43,724 nt of DNA from Rhodospirillales bacterium (GCA_029859805.1 JAOUCL010000008.1:1-43724), one strand, 5' to 3'. Shown: positions 14,926-23,727, counted from the stretch's first letter. Numbers and translations are program-made. The notes: generated by a model from the sequence alone, not told the origin.

Positions 14926-16149
14926 ATGACCGGGATCTTCAGGCCGGAGAATGCGGCGCAGGTCGTCGAGGCGGTCGCCTGGGCGGCGGCGGAGGAGGAG
15001 CCGCTCGAGGTGCTGGGCCGCGCCAGCAAGCGCGCGTTCGGCCGGCCGGTCCAGGCGGGCCACGGGCTCGAGCTCTCGGGGCTTGCCGGCATCACGCTCT
15101 ACGAGGCCGAGGAGCTGGTGCTCTCGGCGCGCGCCGGCACGCCCATCGCCGAGATCGAGGCGGCGCTGGCCGAGAAGAACCAGGAGCTGGCCTTCGAGCC
15201 GCCGGACCTGGGGCCGCTGCTGGGCGGCGAGGCGGGCGCCGGCTCGATCGGCGGCGTGCTGGCCTGCAACCTGGCCGGCCCGCGGCGCATCAAGGCCGGC
15301 GCGGCGCGCGACCACTTCCTGGGGGTTTCCGCGGTCTCGGGCCGCGGCGAAGCCTTCAAGTCCGGCGGCCGCGTGGTCAAGAACGTGACCGGCTACGACC
15401 TGTGCAAGCTGATGGCCGGCTCCTACGGCACCCTGGCGGCGATGACCGACGTCACGGTCAAGGTCCTGCCGGCGGCCGAGAAGACGCGCACCGTGCTGCT
15501 GCTCGGCCTCGACGACGGAAAGGCGCTCGCCGCCATGACCCGGGCGCTCGGCTCGGCCCACGAGGTCTCGGGCGCCGCCCACCTGCCGGCGGCGCTCGCC
15601 GCGGACTCGGAGGTCTCCTACGTGCGCGAGGCGGGCGGCGCGGTCACGGCGCTGCGCGTCGAGGGCACCGGCCCCTCGGTCGAGTACCGCTGCGCCGCGC
15701 TGCGCCGCGAACTGGCGGAATTGGGCGAGAGCGAGGAGCTGCACGACAGAAATTCCGCGGTCTTCTGGCAGGAGGTGCGCGACGTCCGGCCCTTCGTCAC
15801 CCGGCCGGAGCGCCTGGTCTGGCGGGTCTCGGTGCCGCCGCAGGCCGGCCCGGCGGTCGCCGGCGCGCTCGCCCAAGGCCAGGACGCGCTCGCCTACTAC
15901 GATTGGGGCGGCGGGCTCCTCTGGCTCGCCCTGCCGCCTTCGAAGGACGGCGGGCACGTGGGCCTGCGCGCGGCGCTTTCGGACTGCGGCGGCCACGCGA
16001 CCCTGGTCCGCGGGCCCGAGACGCTGCGCGCCGCGGTCCCCGTGTTCCAGCCGCAGGACCCGGCCATGGCGGCCCTGACCAGGCGGGTCAAGGACGGCTT
16101 CGACCCGCGCCGGGTCTTGAACCCCGGGCGCATGGTGGCGGGGCTCTGA
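14926..16149 (+). CDS. glcE: Glycolate oxidase subunit GlcE (FAD-binding)
   Basis: 407 residues, typical for GlcE. The N-terminal FAD-binding half reads VLGRASKRAFGRPVQAGHGLEL, then LGGEAGAGSIGGVLACNLAGPRR and GRVVKNVTGYDLCKLMAGS, the standard GlcE blocks. The C-terminus (MAALTRRVKDGFDPRRVLNPGRM) is the shared GlcD/GlcE ending. It is the second flavin subunit of the glycolate oxidase complex. It ends 1 bp before glcF starts. The start ATG at 14926 lies 24 bp after the DUF559 stop; AGAGCGGCGAGG is a modest ribosome site. Confidence 0.94.
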   Translation: MTGIFRPENAAQVVEAVAWAAAEEEPLEVLGRASKRAFGRPVQAGHGLELSGLAGITLYEAEELVLSARAGTPIAEIEAALAEKNQELAFEPPDLGPLLGGEAGAGSIGGVLACNLAGPRRIKAGAARDHFLGVSAVSGRGEAFKSGGRVVKNVTGYDLCKLMAGSYGTLAAMTDVTVKVLPAAEKTRTVLLLGLDDGKALAAMTRALGSAHEVSGAAHLPAALAADSEVSYVREAGGAVTALRVEGTGPSVEYRCAALRRELAELGESEELHDRNSAVFWQEVRDVRPFVTRPERLVWRVSVPPQAGPAVAGALAQGQDALAYYDWGGGLLWLALPPSKDGGHVGLRAALSDCGGHATLVRGPETLRAAVPVFQPQDPAMAALTRRVKDGFDPRRVLNPGRMVAGL

Positions 16150-16150
16150 C

Positions 16151-17476
16151 ATGCAGACGCACTTCTCCCTGGTCCAGCTCGCCGACCCCGACATCGCAGA
16201 GGCCGACAAGATCCTGCGCGCCTGCGTGCATTGCGGCTTCTGCACGGCGACCTGCCCGACCTATGTTTTGCTGGGCGACGAGCTCGACAGCCCGCGCGGG
16301 CGCATCTACCTGATCAAGGACCTGCTGGAGAGCGGCCGGCCCGCCTCGGCCAAGGTCGCCAAGCACCTCGACCGCTGTCTCACCTGCCTCTCCTGCATGA
16401 CGACCTGTCCCTCGGGCGTGCACTACATGCACCTGGTCGACCACGCCCGCCTGCGCGTCGAGGAGACGTACAAACGCCCGCTCTTCGAGCGCCTGCTGCG
16501 CGGCCTGCTCGCTTTCGTGCTGCCCTATCCCGGGCGCTTCCGCCTGGCGCTGGCGGGCGCCGCGTTGGCCCGGCCCATCCGGCGCCTCCTGCCGGGCAGC
16601 CTCGGCGCCATGCTCGCGCTGGCGCCCGGCCGCGTCCAGCCGCCCAGCCCGCTCGACAAGCCGCAGGTCTTTCCGGCCGAGGGGCCGCGCCGGGCACGCA
16701 TGGCGCTGATGACCGGCTGCGCCCAGCAGGTGCTGGCGCCGCAGATCAACGAGGCGAGTGTGCGCCTGCTGACCCGCCACGGCGTCGAGGTCGTGGTCGC
16801 GAAAGGCGCCGGCTGCTGCGGCGCGCTGGTCCACCACCTGGGCCGGGGGGAGGCGGCGCTGGCCGCCGCGCGGGCCAACGTCGCCGCCTGGAGCGCCGAG
16901 CTCGAGGCCGGCGGCCTGGACGCGGTTGTCATCAACGCGTCGGGCTGCGGCACCACGGTCAAGGACTACGGCTTCCTGCTGCGCGGGGACCCGGCCTGGG
17001 CGGACAGGGCCGCGCGTGTCTCGGCGCTGACCCGGGACATCAGCGAGGTCATGGCCGAGCTCGACCTGAAGCCGCCGGCGCGCGCGACCGGACTCCGCCT
17101 GGCCTACCACTCCGCGTGCTCCATGCAGCACGGCCAGAAGATCACGCGCGAACCCAAGGACTTGCTGGCTGCCGCCGGCTTCCAGGTGCTCGACGTGCCC
17201 GAGGGCCACCTCTGCTGCGGCTCGGCCGGCACCTACAACATCCTTCAGCCGGGCCTCGCAGGCGCCTTACGCGCCCGCAAGGTGGCCAATATCGAGGGTC
17301 TGGCGCCCGACGCCGTGGCCACCGGCAACATCGGCTGCCTGACCCAGATCGCCGCCGCCACGAGCCTGCCCCTGGTGCATACGGCCGAGCTGCTCGACTG
17401 GGCCACCGGCGGCCCCCTGCCCAAGGCACTGGAAGGCGTCGAAGCCGCCGCCGCCCCGGCCCAGGCGGCGCAGTAG
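16151..17476 (+). CDS. glcF: Glycolate oxidase iron-sulfur subunit GlcF
   Basis: 441 residues. Two 4Fe-4S ferredoxin motifs are near the N-terminus: CVHCGFCTATCPTY (about 26-39) and CLTCLSCMTTCPSGVHY (about 76-92). Two cysteine-rich CCG domains follow, with GAGCCGALVHH and HLCCGSAGTYNI. GlcF passes electrons from the GlcD/GlcE flavins to the membrane quinone pool. Start ATG 16151 directly after the glcE stop, so the genes are translationally linked. The C-terminal 15 residues are Ala-rich and not conserved in character. Confidence 0.95.
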   Translation: MQTHFSLVQLADPDIAEADKILRACVHCGFCTATCPTYVLLGDELDSPRGRIYLIKDLLESGRPASAKVAKHLDRCLTCLSCMTTCPSGVHYMHLVDHARLRVEETYKRPLFERLLRGLLAFVLPYPGRFRLALAGAALARPIRRLLPGSLGAMLALAPGRVQPPSPLDKPQVFPAEGPRRARMALMTGCAQQVLAPQINEASVRLLTRHGVEVVVAKGAGCCGALVHHLGRGEAALAAARANVAAWSAELEAGGLDAVVINASGCGTTVKDYGFLLRGDPAWADRAARVSALTRDISEVMAELDLKPPARATGLRLAYHSACSMQHGQKITREPKDLLAAAGFQVLDVPEGHLCCGSAGTYNILQPGLAGALRARKVANIEGLAPDAVATGNIGCLTQIAAATSLPLVHTAELLDWATGGPLPKALEGVEAAAAPAQAAQ

Positions 17477-17503
17477 CGGCGCCAAGTCGTCGCCCCCGGC
17501 CCG

Positions 17504-18100
17504 CTAAAAGCGGTAGCGCGCCTTGAGGTTGACGTTGTGGTCCTGGAAGGGGTTGTCGACGTCGAAGGCGAGGCCGCGGAGGTCGAGCGTAAACAGCGGA
17601 TCGCCGGCCGGCAGGGCGCGGTACTCGAGGTTCAGCGTCAGGTTCGGCGCGGCCTGGTAGCTGAGGCCGGCAAAGACGCGGGTCTTGCGCTGCTTCTTCT
17701 CCTTGGTCAGGCCCAGGTCGCGCTCGGCCAGGTTCATCGACAGCTTGAACACGCCGATGCCGAAACCGGCATAGGGCACGAGCGGGGAGGACGTGGCCGG
17801 CGTCCCGGTGCCCCAGGCTTCGTTCCTGCGCAGGAGCAGCAGGCGGGGCCCGGACTTCGCCCGCGCCCCGTGGCGCTGGGCGACGCTGGGGCGGGCGGGC
17901 CGGGTCCCGGCGGCGGCGTCGTGATCCAGGCTATCGGTGGTCAGGTCCAGCCCGGCCGTGGCCGCGCGATCGGAGAAGAGCTGCTCGAAGGCCTGCCGGA
18001 GCCACTTGCCGGCCCCCAGGGTGCCGGCGCCGGCCGCGACCAGCACGGCGAGGATCCCCACGGCCGCCACCCGCTTCGCCGTCCTGTCGAAGGTCCGCAT
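17504..18100 (-). CDS. Short outer-membrane beta-barrel-like protein (paralogue 1)
   Basis: 198 residues. A single N-terminal hydrophobic segment (VAAVGILAVLVAAGAGTLGAG) may be a signal or anchor. The C-terminal 90 residues have alternating beta strands ending in LKARYRF, the Phe-terminal signature used for outer-membrane insertion. The block YAGFGIGVFKLSMNL...LTKEKKQRKTRVFAGLSYQAAPNLTLNLEYRA is shared with the gene at 18666. Only about four to five strands can be counted, so a full barrel would need assembly or a reduced fold. ATG at 18100 is chosen since GGAG lies 6 bases before it; ATG at 18106 is too close. Function unknown. Confidence 0.72.
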   Translation of the reverse strand: MRTFDRTAKRVAAVGILAVLVAAGAGTLGAGKWLRQAFEQLFSDRAATAGLDLTTDSLDHDAAAGTRPARPSVAQRHGARAKSGPRLLLLRRNEAWGTGTPATSSPLVPYAGFGIGVFKLSMNLAERDLGLTKEKKQRKTRVFAGLSYQAAPNLTLNLEYRALPAGDPLFTLDLRGLAFDVDNPFQDHNVNLKARYRF

Positions 18101-18252
18101 TGCCATCTCCGCTTGTCCCTGCCTGGGTCCGCGCCGGCCCGCCCCGGGGCTTGGCTTTCACCTGATGTAGGGCGTAACTTGGCCCGGAGCCGGACGATCT
18201 TGTGGCGGAAATAGGGCAGCGCCCGCCGGACGGCCGGCAGGGGAGGAGAGGC

Positions 18253-18627
18253 ATGGCAAAGCTCGAAATCACGGCGGGCGAGGTCTCGCTGCGGGTCGAG
18301 GTCTTCGATACGCTGACCGGGCGCGCGGTCCTGGCGGCGGCGCCCTTCGAGTCGCGGGCCAACACCTGGGGCGAGGAGGTCTACTTCTCGACCCCGGTCC
18401 GGGTCGCGCGGGAGGCCGACGCCCGGGCCCTGGTCGAGGCCGGCGAGATGGCCTTCTGGGTCGAGGGCGACGCGATCGCGATCGGCTTCGGCCCGACGCC
18501 GATCTCGACCGGCGACGAGATCCGCTTGGCGGCGCCGACCAACATCTGGGGCTGCACGGCCGACGACGTCCGGCGGCTCGAGGCCGTGCGCGACGGCGAC
18601 CCGGTCGCGGTCAAAACCGTCGATTGA
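18253..18627 (+). CDS. Cyclophilin-like fold protein
   Basis: 124 residues. The pattern LEITAGEVSLRVEVFDTLTGRAVLAAAPFESRANTWGEEVYFSTPV, AFWVEGDAIAIGFGPTPIS and NIWGCTADD is that of the small cyclophilin-like family (TM1367 type), which has a cyclophilin-like barrel but no proven prolyl isomerase activity. No signal peptide. The start at 18253 is marked by a very good ribosome site, GGGAGGAGAGG. It sits between two paralogous beta-barrel genes on the other strand; no functional link is known. Confidence 0.85.
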   Translation: MAKLEITAGEVSLRVEVFDTLTGRAVLAAAPFESRANTWGEEVYFSTPVRVAREADARALVEAGEMAFWVEGDAIAIGFGPTPISTGDEIRLAAPTNIWGCTADDVRRLEAVRDGDPVAVKTVD

Positions 18628-18665
18628 ACAGGTCGCCGCGGCCCGGTCATCCCGGGGACGCGGCT

Positions 18666-19274
18666 TCAGAACCGGTAGCGGAGGCTCATGCGCAGGTCGT
18701 GGACGCTCAGCCGGTCGGCCGAGAAGGTCTGGCCGCCGAGATCGAGCTCGAACAGCGGGTTGTCGCCGGCCATGGCCCGGTACTCCAGCGCCAGGCTGGT
18801 GCGGGGCGCCATCCGGTAGCGCATGCCGAGGAACACCCGACTGCTCCCGCTGCGCTTCTCCTTGCCGAGCTTGAGATTGCCGCTGTCCAGGTCCATCGAG
18901 AGCTTGAGCTTGCCCATGCCGAGGCCGGCGTAGGCGCGGAAGCCGCCCCGGCCGTCGCCGGCGCGGCGGAGGCCGCCGAGGCTGCCGAGATCAATCGAAT
19001 CGACCTCGATCCTCTGCGACTCGGCCTCGAGCTCGGCGCGCTGCCACGGCGGCACGGTCTCCGCCATGGCGGCGCCCGCGTCGCTCGGGCTCTTGAGGTG
19101 GATCTGGACGCCCGGCCGCGGTGCACTGGTGGCCTTTGGGCGGTCCACGGCCTGACTCACGGCCGCGGCCTCCAACGCGGCGGCCTCCGGTCCTTCCTCC
19201 GCGGCGGCGTGGCCGAAGTGCCCCATGGCCACCATCGCCATGCCGCCGGCGATCGCCAATCTGTGCGCTGTCAT
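18666..19274 (-). CDS. Short outer-membrane beta-barrel-like protein (paralogue 2)
   Basis: 202 residues. A signal peptide (about 1-24, ending HFGHAAA) is followed by an Ala/Glu-rich linker to about residue 100. The C-terminal barrel-like part reads YAGLGMGKLKLSMDL, GKEKRSGSSRVFLGMRYRMAPRTSLALEYRAMAGDNPLFELDLGG and ends in SLRYRF. This part matches the protein at 17504 closely. The linker may be periplasmic. The ATG at 19274 follows GGGAGG. An AT-rich upstream region with a well-placed promoter and palindrome suggests tight regulation of this copy. Function unknown; probably an outer-membrane or surface protein. Confidence 0.74.
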   Translation of the reverse strand: MTAHRLAIAGGMAMVAMGHFGHAAAEEGPEAAALEAAAVSQAVDRPKATSAPRPGVQIHLKSPSDAGAAMAETVPPWQRAELEAESQRIEVDSIDLGSLGGLRRAGDGRGGFRAYAGLGMGKLKLSMDLDSGNLKLGKEKRSGSSRVFLGMRYRMAPRTSLALEYRAMAGDNPLFELDLGGQTFSADRLSVHDLRMSLRYRF

Positions 19275-19338
19275 CTCCAACCTCCCGATTCGGGTCGGTG
19301 TCGTCAGCGCCCCCCAACAACAATTAAATTACTATAAA

Positions 19339-19367
19339 AGTATACTATTTACGTAAATAAGATTCAA
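19339..19367 (-). promoter_or_regulatory. Promoter with palindrome in the spacer, for the gene at 18666
   Basis: On the minus strand TTGAAT (19362-19367) and TATACT (19339-19344) are spaced by exactly 17 bp. Within the spacer lies the perfect 14-bp palindrome TATTTACGTAAATA (19346-19359), and the -10 is part of AGTATACT (19339-19346). The gene starts 65 bp downstream. A repressor or activator could bind the palindrome. The whole stretch 19315-19440 is very AT-rich compared with the rest of the window. Confidence 0.6.
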
Positions 19368-19549
19368 TTTGCAAAATTTTAGGCAATTTCAAGGCAATTG
19401 CAGAAATGTTAGGAATATTTGGACAGGATAAATCCCGCCGGTTAGCCAAAATCGCGCCGTGATTTCTTGTTGATGCCGGATAAAATGCTTGCGGCGGTCG
19501 TGTTCAAGGCACCGCTTCTGGGAAATTGCGTGACCCCGGCGGGACCGCC

Positions 19550-20638
19550 TCAGCCCTCGGCGAGGCCCTCGAGGGCCTGGCGCTGGGTCTCGAGCGCGCG
19601 CTCCCAGACCATCTCCTTCCAGGCGTCCTCGTCCGGGAAGAAGGCGGCGCGGATCTGCTCTTTGATGGCGCGGCCCTGGGCCGAGTCCGGCCGGCCGTGG
19701 GCGTGCAGCCAGTTGTCGGCCCGGAGCGCCAGGCGCACCTCGGGCGAGGGAATCGTGCCGTACTCCAGCGCCACGGCGGTCAGCGCGGTCGGCCCCGGCA
19801 GGGCGTCTTCCATGCCCATCACGTTGAAGCCGAAGATCTCGACCGAGGCCGAATCGCCCAGCGCCGGCGAGGTCACGTCGTCGCCGAACCATCGCCGCGC
19901 GCGGGCGAGGCCCTCGGAGCCCGGCTCGTGGATGCAGATCCGCTCGCCATGGCCGTGGGGCCCGAGCCCCGTGTGGTAGTCGATCACCGCGACCTGCCGG
20001 GCGGCGGCGAGCCGGTCCCGGAAGACCCGTTTCAACAGACGGTGCGACCAGGTCGGGCGGCTGCCGCCGTAGAAAATGCCTTGCGGATGGCTGTACTGGC
20101 CGCCGGAAATCGCCTTCTGGAGGGCGCGCGGCCCCTTGGCCCCGGCGTAGGCGTCGAGAATGGCGCCTGTCTCGGCGACCACCGCGTCGTTCCATTCGGG
20201 CGGGCAGATGGCCTCCTTGAGCGCTTCGTAGCCCTCGTTGACCGGATAGGGCGCGCCGTGGTCGACGAAGTTGCGGTTGAGGTCGACGTTGTCCTCGGTG
20301 ACCCGGCGCAGCCAGGCGAAGCCGTAGGGATTGATCGCGTGGATCTGCAGCAGTGCGATGCCGTCCGGCAGGTCCCTGTGCAGGCCGGCCTCCAGCCAGC
20401 CGCACTGGACGCCCGAACCGCAGAAGCCCTCGACGCCGTGGGTCGCCGAGACCGTCACCAGGACCCGCTCCGCCTCGGCCGCGCCCAGCCAGGCGACATC
20501 GGCGAACAGCGCCTCGCCGCCGGGACCGCGGGTCGGGTTCTCGTGGCTCTCGACCGCCGCCCCGGCCCGCCGGCTGGCCTCCAGGAAGCGGCCGCGCGCC
20601 TCGGCATAGTCGTTCGAAAAGTGCCGGCTCGCCGTCAT
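19550..20638 (-). CDS. DUF2817 (M14-like zinc carboxypeptidase family) protein
   Basis: 362 residues, typical for DUF2817. Putative zinc ligands are His67 and Glu70 in SATHGVEGF and His222 in VIDYHTGLGPHGHGE; HAINPYGFAWLRR and NVDLNRNF are further conserved blocks of the succinylglutamate-desuccinylase/M14-like fold. This points to a zinc-dependent hydrolase cleaving an amide bond, with unknown substrate. No signal peptide, so probably cytoplasmic. The ATG at 20638 is the first one with conserved sequence behind it; the upstream extension is Arg/Ser-rich and unlike the family. Confidence 0.9.
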   Translation of the reverse strand: MTASRHFSNDYAEARGRFLEASRRAGAAVESHENPTRGPGGEALFADVAWLGAAEAERVLVTVSATHGVEGFCGSGVQCGWLEAGLHRDLPDGIALLQIHAINPYGFAWLRRVTEDNVDLNRNFVDHGAPYPVNEGYEALKEAICPPEWNDAVVAETGAILDAYAGAKGPRALQKAISGGQYSHPQGIFYGGSRPTWSHRLLKRVFRDRLAAARQVAVIDYHTGLGPHGHGERICIHEPGSEGLARARRWFGDDVTSPALGDSASVEIFGFNVMGMEDALPGPTALTAVALEYGTIPSPEVRLALRADNWLHAHGRPDSAQGRAIKEQIRAAFFPDEDAWKEMVWERALETQRQALEGLAEG

Positions 20639-20747
20639 GTCGCTCTCGCGTGGTGGTGCCCCGGCGCCTTTGGCCTCGTGAAATCGTGACTGCCGGGCGC
20701 GGACAATCCCCTTGGGCTGCGGAGACCGCCGCGTCATACTTAGAGGC

Positions 20748-21302
20748 ATGAGCGCGTTCCGGGCAACAGTCTTGGCTCTTGCCGTCCTCCTCGCCGGCGG
20801 GCGGGCCCTGGCCGACCAGCGCGACGCGCGGCTTCCGGACCTCTTCGCGCAGTTGCTGGGGGCCTCCGACATCGGGACCGCGCAGGCCGTCGAGGCGCGG
20901 ATCTGGAGCCTCTGGTACGAGCACGACGACAACGCCATCGTGCTGCTCATGCACCAGGCGCGCGCCGCCATGGCCCGGCAGGACCACGGCTCCGCGCTGC
21001 GCTCGCTCGATCAGGTGGTCAAGATCGCGCCGGACTTCGCCGAGGGCTGGAACGCGCGGGCGACGCTCTATTACCTGATGGGCCGGCACGCGGATTCGCT
21101 GGCCGACATCGAGCGGACCCTCGCGCTCGAGCCGCGCCACTTCGGCGCGCTGTCGGGCCGCGGCCTGGTCTATTTGGCGCTCGAGAAATGGGAGCTGGCG
21201 CTCGGGTCCTTCGAGGCGGCGCTCGCGGTCAATCCGCAGATGCCCGGCGCGCGCCTCAACGCCGAGGCGATTCGCAAGACGCTCCGCGACCGCGAGATCT
21301 AG
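20748..21302 (+). CDS. Periplasmic tetratricopeptide-repeat protein
   Basis: 184 residues. The signal peptide MSAFRATVLALAVLLAGGRALA is followed by about three TPR units: residues ~65-98 (LLMHQARAAMARQDHGSALRSLDQVVKIAP), 99-132 (AEGWNARATLYYLMGRHADSLADIERTLALEP) and 133-166 (HFGALSGRGLVYLALEKWELALGSFEAALAVNP). TPRs bind protein partners. ATG at 20748 follows AGAGG. It is divergent from the DUF2817 gene and upstream of the ATP-grasp gene, with a 170-bp gap. Confidence 0.88.
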   Translation: MSAFRATVLALAVLLAGGRALADQRDARLPDLFAQLLGASDIGTAQAVEARIWSLWYEHDDNAIVLLMHQARAAMARQDHGSALRSLDQVVKIAPDFAEGWNARATLYYLMGRHADSLADIERTLALEPRHFGALSGRGLVYLALEKWELALGSFEAALAVNPQMPGARLNAEAIRKTLRDREI

Positions 21303-21472
21303 GTCGCCTGCAACCGGGATCGCGCCGGGATCGCGCCAACGCGTGGCGTAACCCTTCGTTAGCCAATTTGAGATATCGACGTGTGTCTGACCGGGCCGTC
21401 GTGAGCGCCTGCCTGCGCCGCAGCCGGCCGCGCGGTGGCGACGGTTCGCACAACAGCTGCCTTCGAGGTGAG

Positions 21473-22624
21473 ATGACCGATACCACGACCTTTGCTGTCG
21501 ACTCGGCGCTCGAGGCCGACGAGAAGCTCTCCAAGCGCCTGCTCGCTCCGCCGGAGATCGACCTGGCGAAACACTTGCGGGCGGCGACCAAGGCCGGAGC
21601 GCACACCTCGGCCGTCGTCTCGGAGATATGGCGGCTGGGGCGCGGCCCGGGAAAGCTGTCGCATCACGAATACTTCTACTACCGGCTCTATGACGGCGCG
21701 CTCAGCTTCGCCGACAAGCTGAAATTCATCGGCAAGAAGGCGCAGGAACGCATGCACCTCGCCTGCAACGACACCACGTGGTTTTCCCTGGTCCACGACA
21801 AGGTGCAGTTCCAGGCCACCATGCAGGGCCTGGGCCTGCCGACCCCGCGCCTCCTGGCGGTATACCATCCGTTTCGAAGCTCCGGGCAGGCGCGGCCCTT
21901 GCGGAGCGGGAGCGAACTGGAAGGTTTTCTCCGGGACGCCGCCGTCTATCCCTTCTTCGCCAAACCGGTCGACGGGATGTTCAGCCTCGGATGCTGGAGC
22001 ATCGAGGCGCTGTCCGCCGAGGACGACACGCTCGTCTCCTCCGACGGCAGCCGGGTCGGCGTGGCCGAGTTCTGCCGCTACGTCGAGGGCCGTGGGTCGA
22101 GCGGCTACCTCTTCCAGGAACGGCTTCGCCCGCACCGGACGCTGTCCGAGGCCTGGGGCGACCGGCTTACGACGATCAGGGTCTTTACTTTCATTTCGGA
22201 GCGCGGCCCGGAAATCTTCCGGGGCGTCTGCAAGATCTGCGCGAACGGCAATATCGCCGACAACTACTGGCGCGCCGGCAACATCCTCGGCGCCATCGAC
22301 CTCGAGCGCGGGACGATCCTGCGCGCGGTCTCGGGCACGGGCGACGATCAGGCCGAGCGCCCGAAGCATCCGGATACCGGCGGGCCGATCGTCGGCCTGC
22401 AGCTGCCCGACTGGCAGGCCACGCTGGACCTCTGCCTGGCCGCGGCCGCCTCGCTGCCGGCCATCAGGACCCAGTCCTGGGACATCGCGCTGACCAGCGA
22501 GGGCCCCGTCCTGGTCGAGGCCAACTTCGGCGGCGACCTCAATCTGCCGCAGATCGCCTTCGGCGCCGGCTGCCTCGACGACCGCTTCCGCGACCACCTG
22601 CTCGCCTGCGGCTACAAGTTTTGA
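21473..22624 (+). CDS. ATP-grasp protein (sugar-transfer-associated type)
   Basis: 383 residues. After a ~100-residue helical N-terminus (HHEYFYYRLYDG, ACNDTTWFSLVHDK) an ATP-grasp fold follows: VYPFFAKPVDGMFSLG (nucleotide-binding Lys), YLFQERLRPH, DRLTTIRVFTF, and the metal site VLVEANFGGDLNLPQ near the end. It best fits the sugar-transfer-associated ATP-grasp group, whose genes often lie with glycan synthesis genes; none is adjacent here. ATP-grasp enzymes form amide or ester-like bonds with carboxylates and amines using ATP. The substrate is unknown. ATG 21473 has GAGGTGAG ahead of it (21465-21472). Confidence 0.82.
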   Translation: MTDTTTFAVDSALEADEKLSKRLLAPPEIDLAKHLRAATKAGAHTSAVVSEIWRLGRGPGKLSHHEYFYYRLYDGALSFADKLKFIGKKAQERMHLACNDTTWFSLVHDKVQFQATMQGLGLPTPRLLAVYHPFRSSGQARPLRSGSELEGFLRDAAVYPFFAKPVDGMFSLGCWSIEALSAEDDTLVSSDGSRVGVAEFCRYVEGRGSSGYLFQERLRPHRTLSEAWGDRLTTIRVFTFISERGPEIFRGVCKICANGNIADNYWRAGNILGAIDLERGTILRAVSGTGDDQAERPKHPDTGGPIVGLQLPDWQATLDLCLAAAASLPAIRTQSWDIALTSEGPVLVEANFGGDLNLPQIAFGAGCLDDRFRDHLLACGYKF

Positions 22625-22695
22625 GCCGGAGCTTCGGGCGCCGGCCAGCGACCCGAATTCAGAGGCCCCCGCCAACGGCGGTCATCGCGCGCCAG

Positions 22696-23727
22696 TTACG
22701 CATGGCCACCATAGTCCGGATCCGTGACGATCACTCGCATTCCCGGATCCATCCCGCGAGAGGTTCGAGGCGCTGCGTCGGTGCCCTGCCCGAACTTGAT
22801 GATCTTCACAGGAACGGTGACGTCTGACGCGATTGACGATGCGGTAATCCTCTTGAATGTGCTCACCAGGGATGTCCCGGGGGCATCCTCCAGGAAATAC
22901 AGACCGCGGTCCCTATCGTAATCGCGCATGTGTTTCTCCAGAAAGGGCAGGGCGTTTTCGGTGGAGATGAAATAGTATTTGCTCTTGGGTTTCCGTCCGA
23001 AGAAGGACCGGTCGACGTCCACCAACAAGATACCATCCGTCCGAGGCAGGATGATGGGCATCCCCTCACCCCAGAGGATCGCACTGTGGAGAGCTTCGTC
23101 ACCGACCCCGGTGACCAGGGAAATGCGCATGACGAAAGCGTCCGCGCCATGTGCCGCCTGGATCGCGTCCCGGTGAAAATTATGGCGCCAAATCGACGTC
23201 AGCCACGCCTCGTCCAGGATAGGAAGGGATGGAACGCCTTCGGCCTCATGCTTCTTGTAATGGTCAAACAGCGCGTCGACGGCGCGCTGATTGTGTTCTC
23301 GCCAGCTTGAAACAAGCAGCGGCGCGTGAGGCACTGTCATCAAGCCGTTGCGGCCGTCGTCGAATTCCTGCCGGTCGAAGATAGTCAATCCGAATCTGGC
23401 GGCGAAATCCGCCAATACAGGCATGGCTTCATAGGCAAAGAACGACGGTCGGCAGTAGTTCAAGTTGCCGTGCCAACCGGTATAGCGGTAGGGCGGAGGC
23501 AGGGGAGCCCGCACCTCATCGTCGCCGCCCGGCGGCTTGTGACCGGCTTCCTGCGTCAGCGCAAAGGAGACATCCGTGTCCTCGTTCTCGTACCAATACT
23601 CTACGCTGCCGTCATCGATGGGTCGTCTGGTGAATTGCGGGAACTGATCGGCCCATCCGCGCACTTCGCCGTCCGGCAGATCGCCGGTTGCAGGTGCGGC
23701 CAGGCAATAGTGAATGTCAAAACTCAC
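22696..23727 (-). CDS. Unknown protein, AT-richer than neighbours
   Basis: 343 residues; family not recognised. No signal peptide or membrane segment. Features are SVEYWYENEDTDVSFALT near the N-terminus, NLNYCRPSFFAYEAMPVLADFAARFGLTIFDRQ (about 91-123), LPRTDGILLVDVDRSFFGRKPKSKYYF, and a C-terminal PVKIIKFGQG. Codon use is visibly less GC-biased than in flanking genes, which suggests recent acquisition. The GTG at 23727 has AGGAAAG ahead of it. The layout (soluble, single gene, foreign composition) is common for toxin-immunity-type or phage-defence orphans, but no motif proves this. Confidence 0.72.
   Translation of the reverse strand: MSFDIHYCLAAPATGDLPDGEVRGWADQFPQFTRRPIDDGSVEYWYENEDTDVSFALTQEAGHKPPGGDDEVRAPLPPPYRYTGWHGNLNYCRPSFFAYEAMPVLADFAARFGLTIFDRQEFDDGRNGLMTVPHAPLLVSSWREHNQRAVDALFDHYKKHEAEGVPSLPILDEAWLTSIWRHNFHRDAIQAAHGADAFVMRISLVTGVGDEALHSAILWGEGMPIILPRTDGILLVDVDRSFFGRKPKSKYYFISTENALPFLEKHMRDYDRDRGLYFLEDAPGTSLVSTFKRITASSIASDVTVPVKIIKFGQGTDAAPRTSRGMDPGMRVIVTDPDYGGHA

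Noticed and set aside
14773-16245. 490-codon minus-strand frame opposite glcE
   Set aside because: Shadow of glcE and glcF; no recognisable motif.
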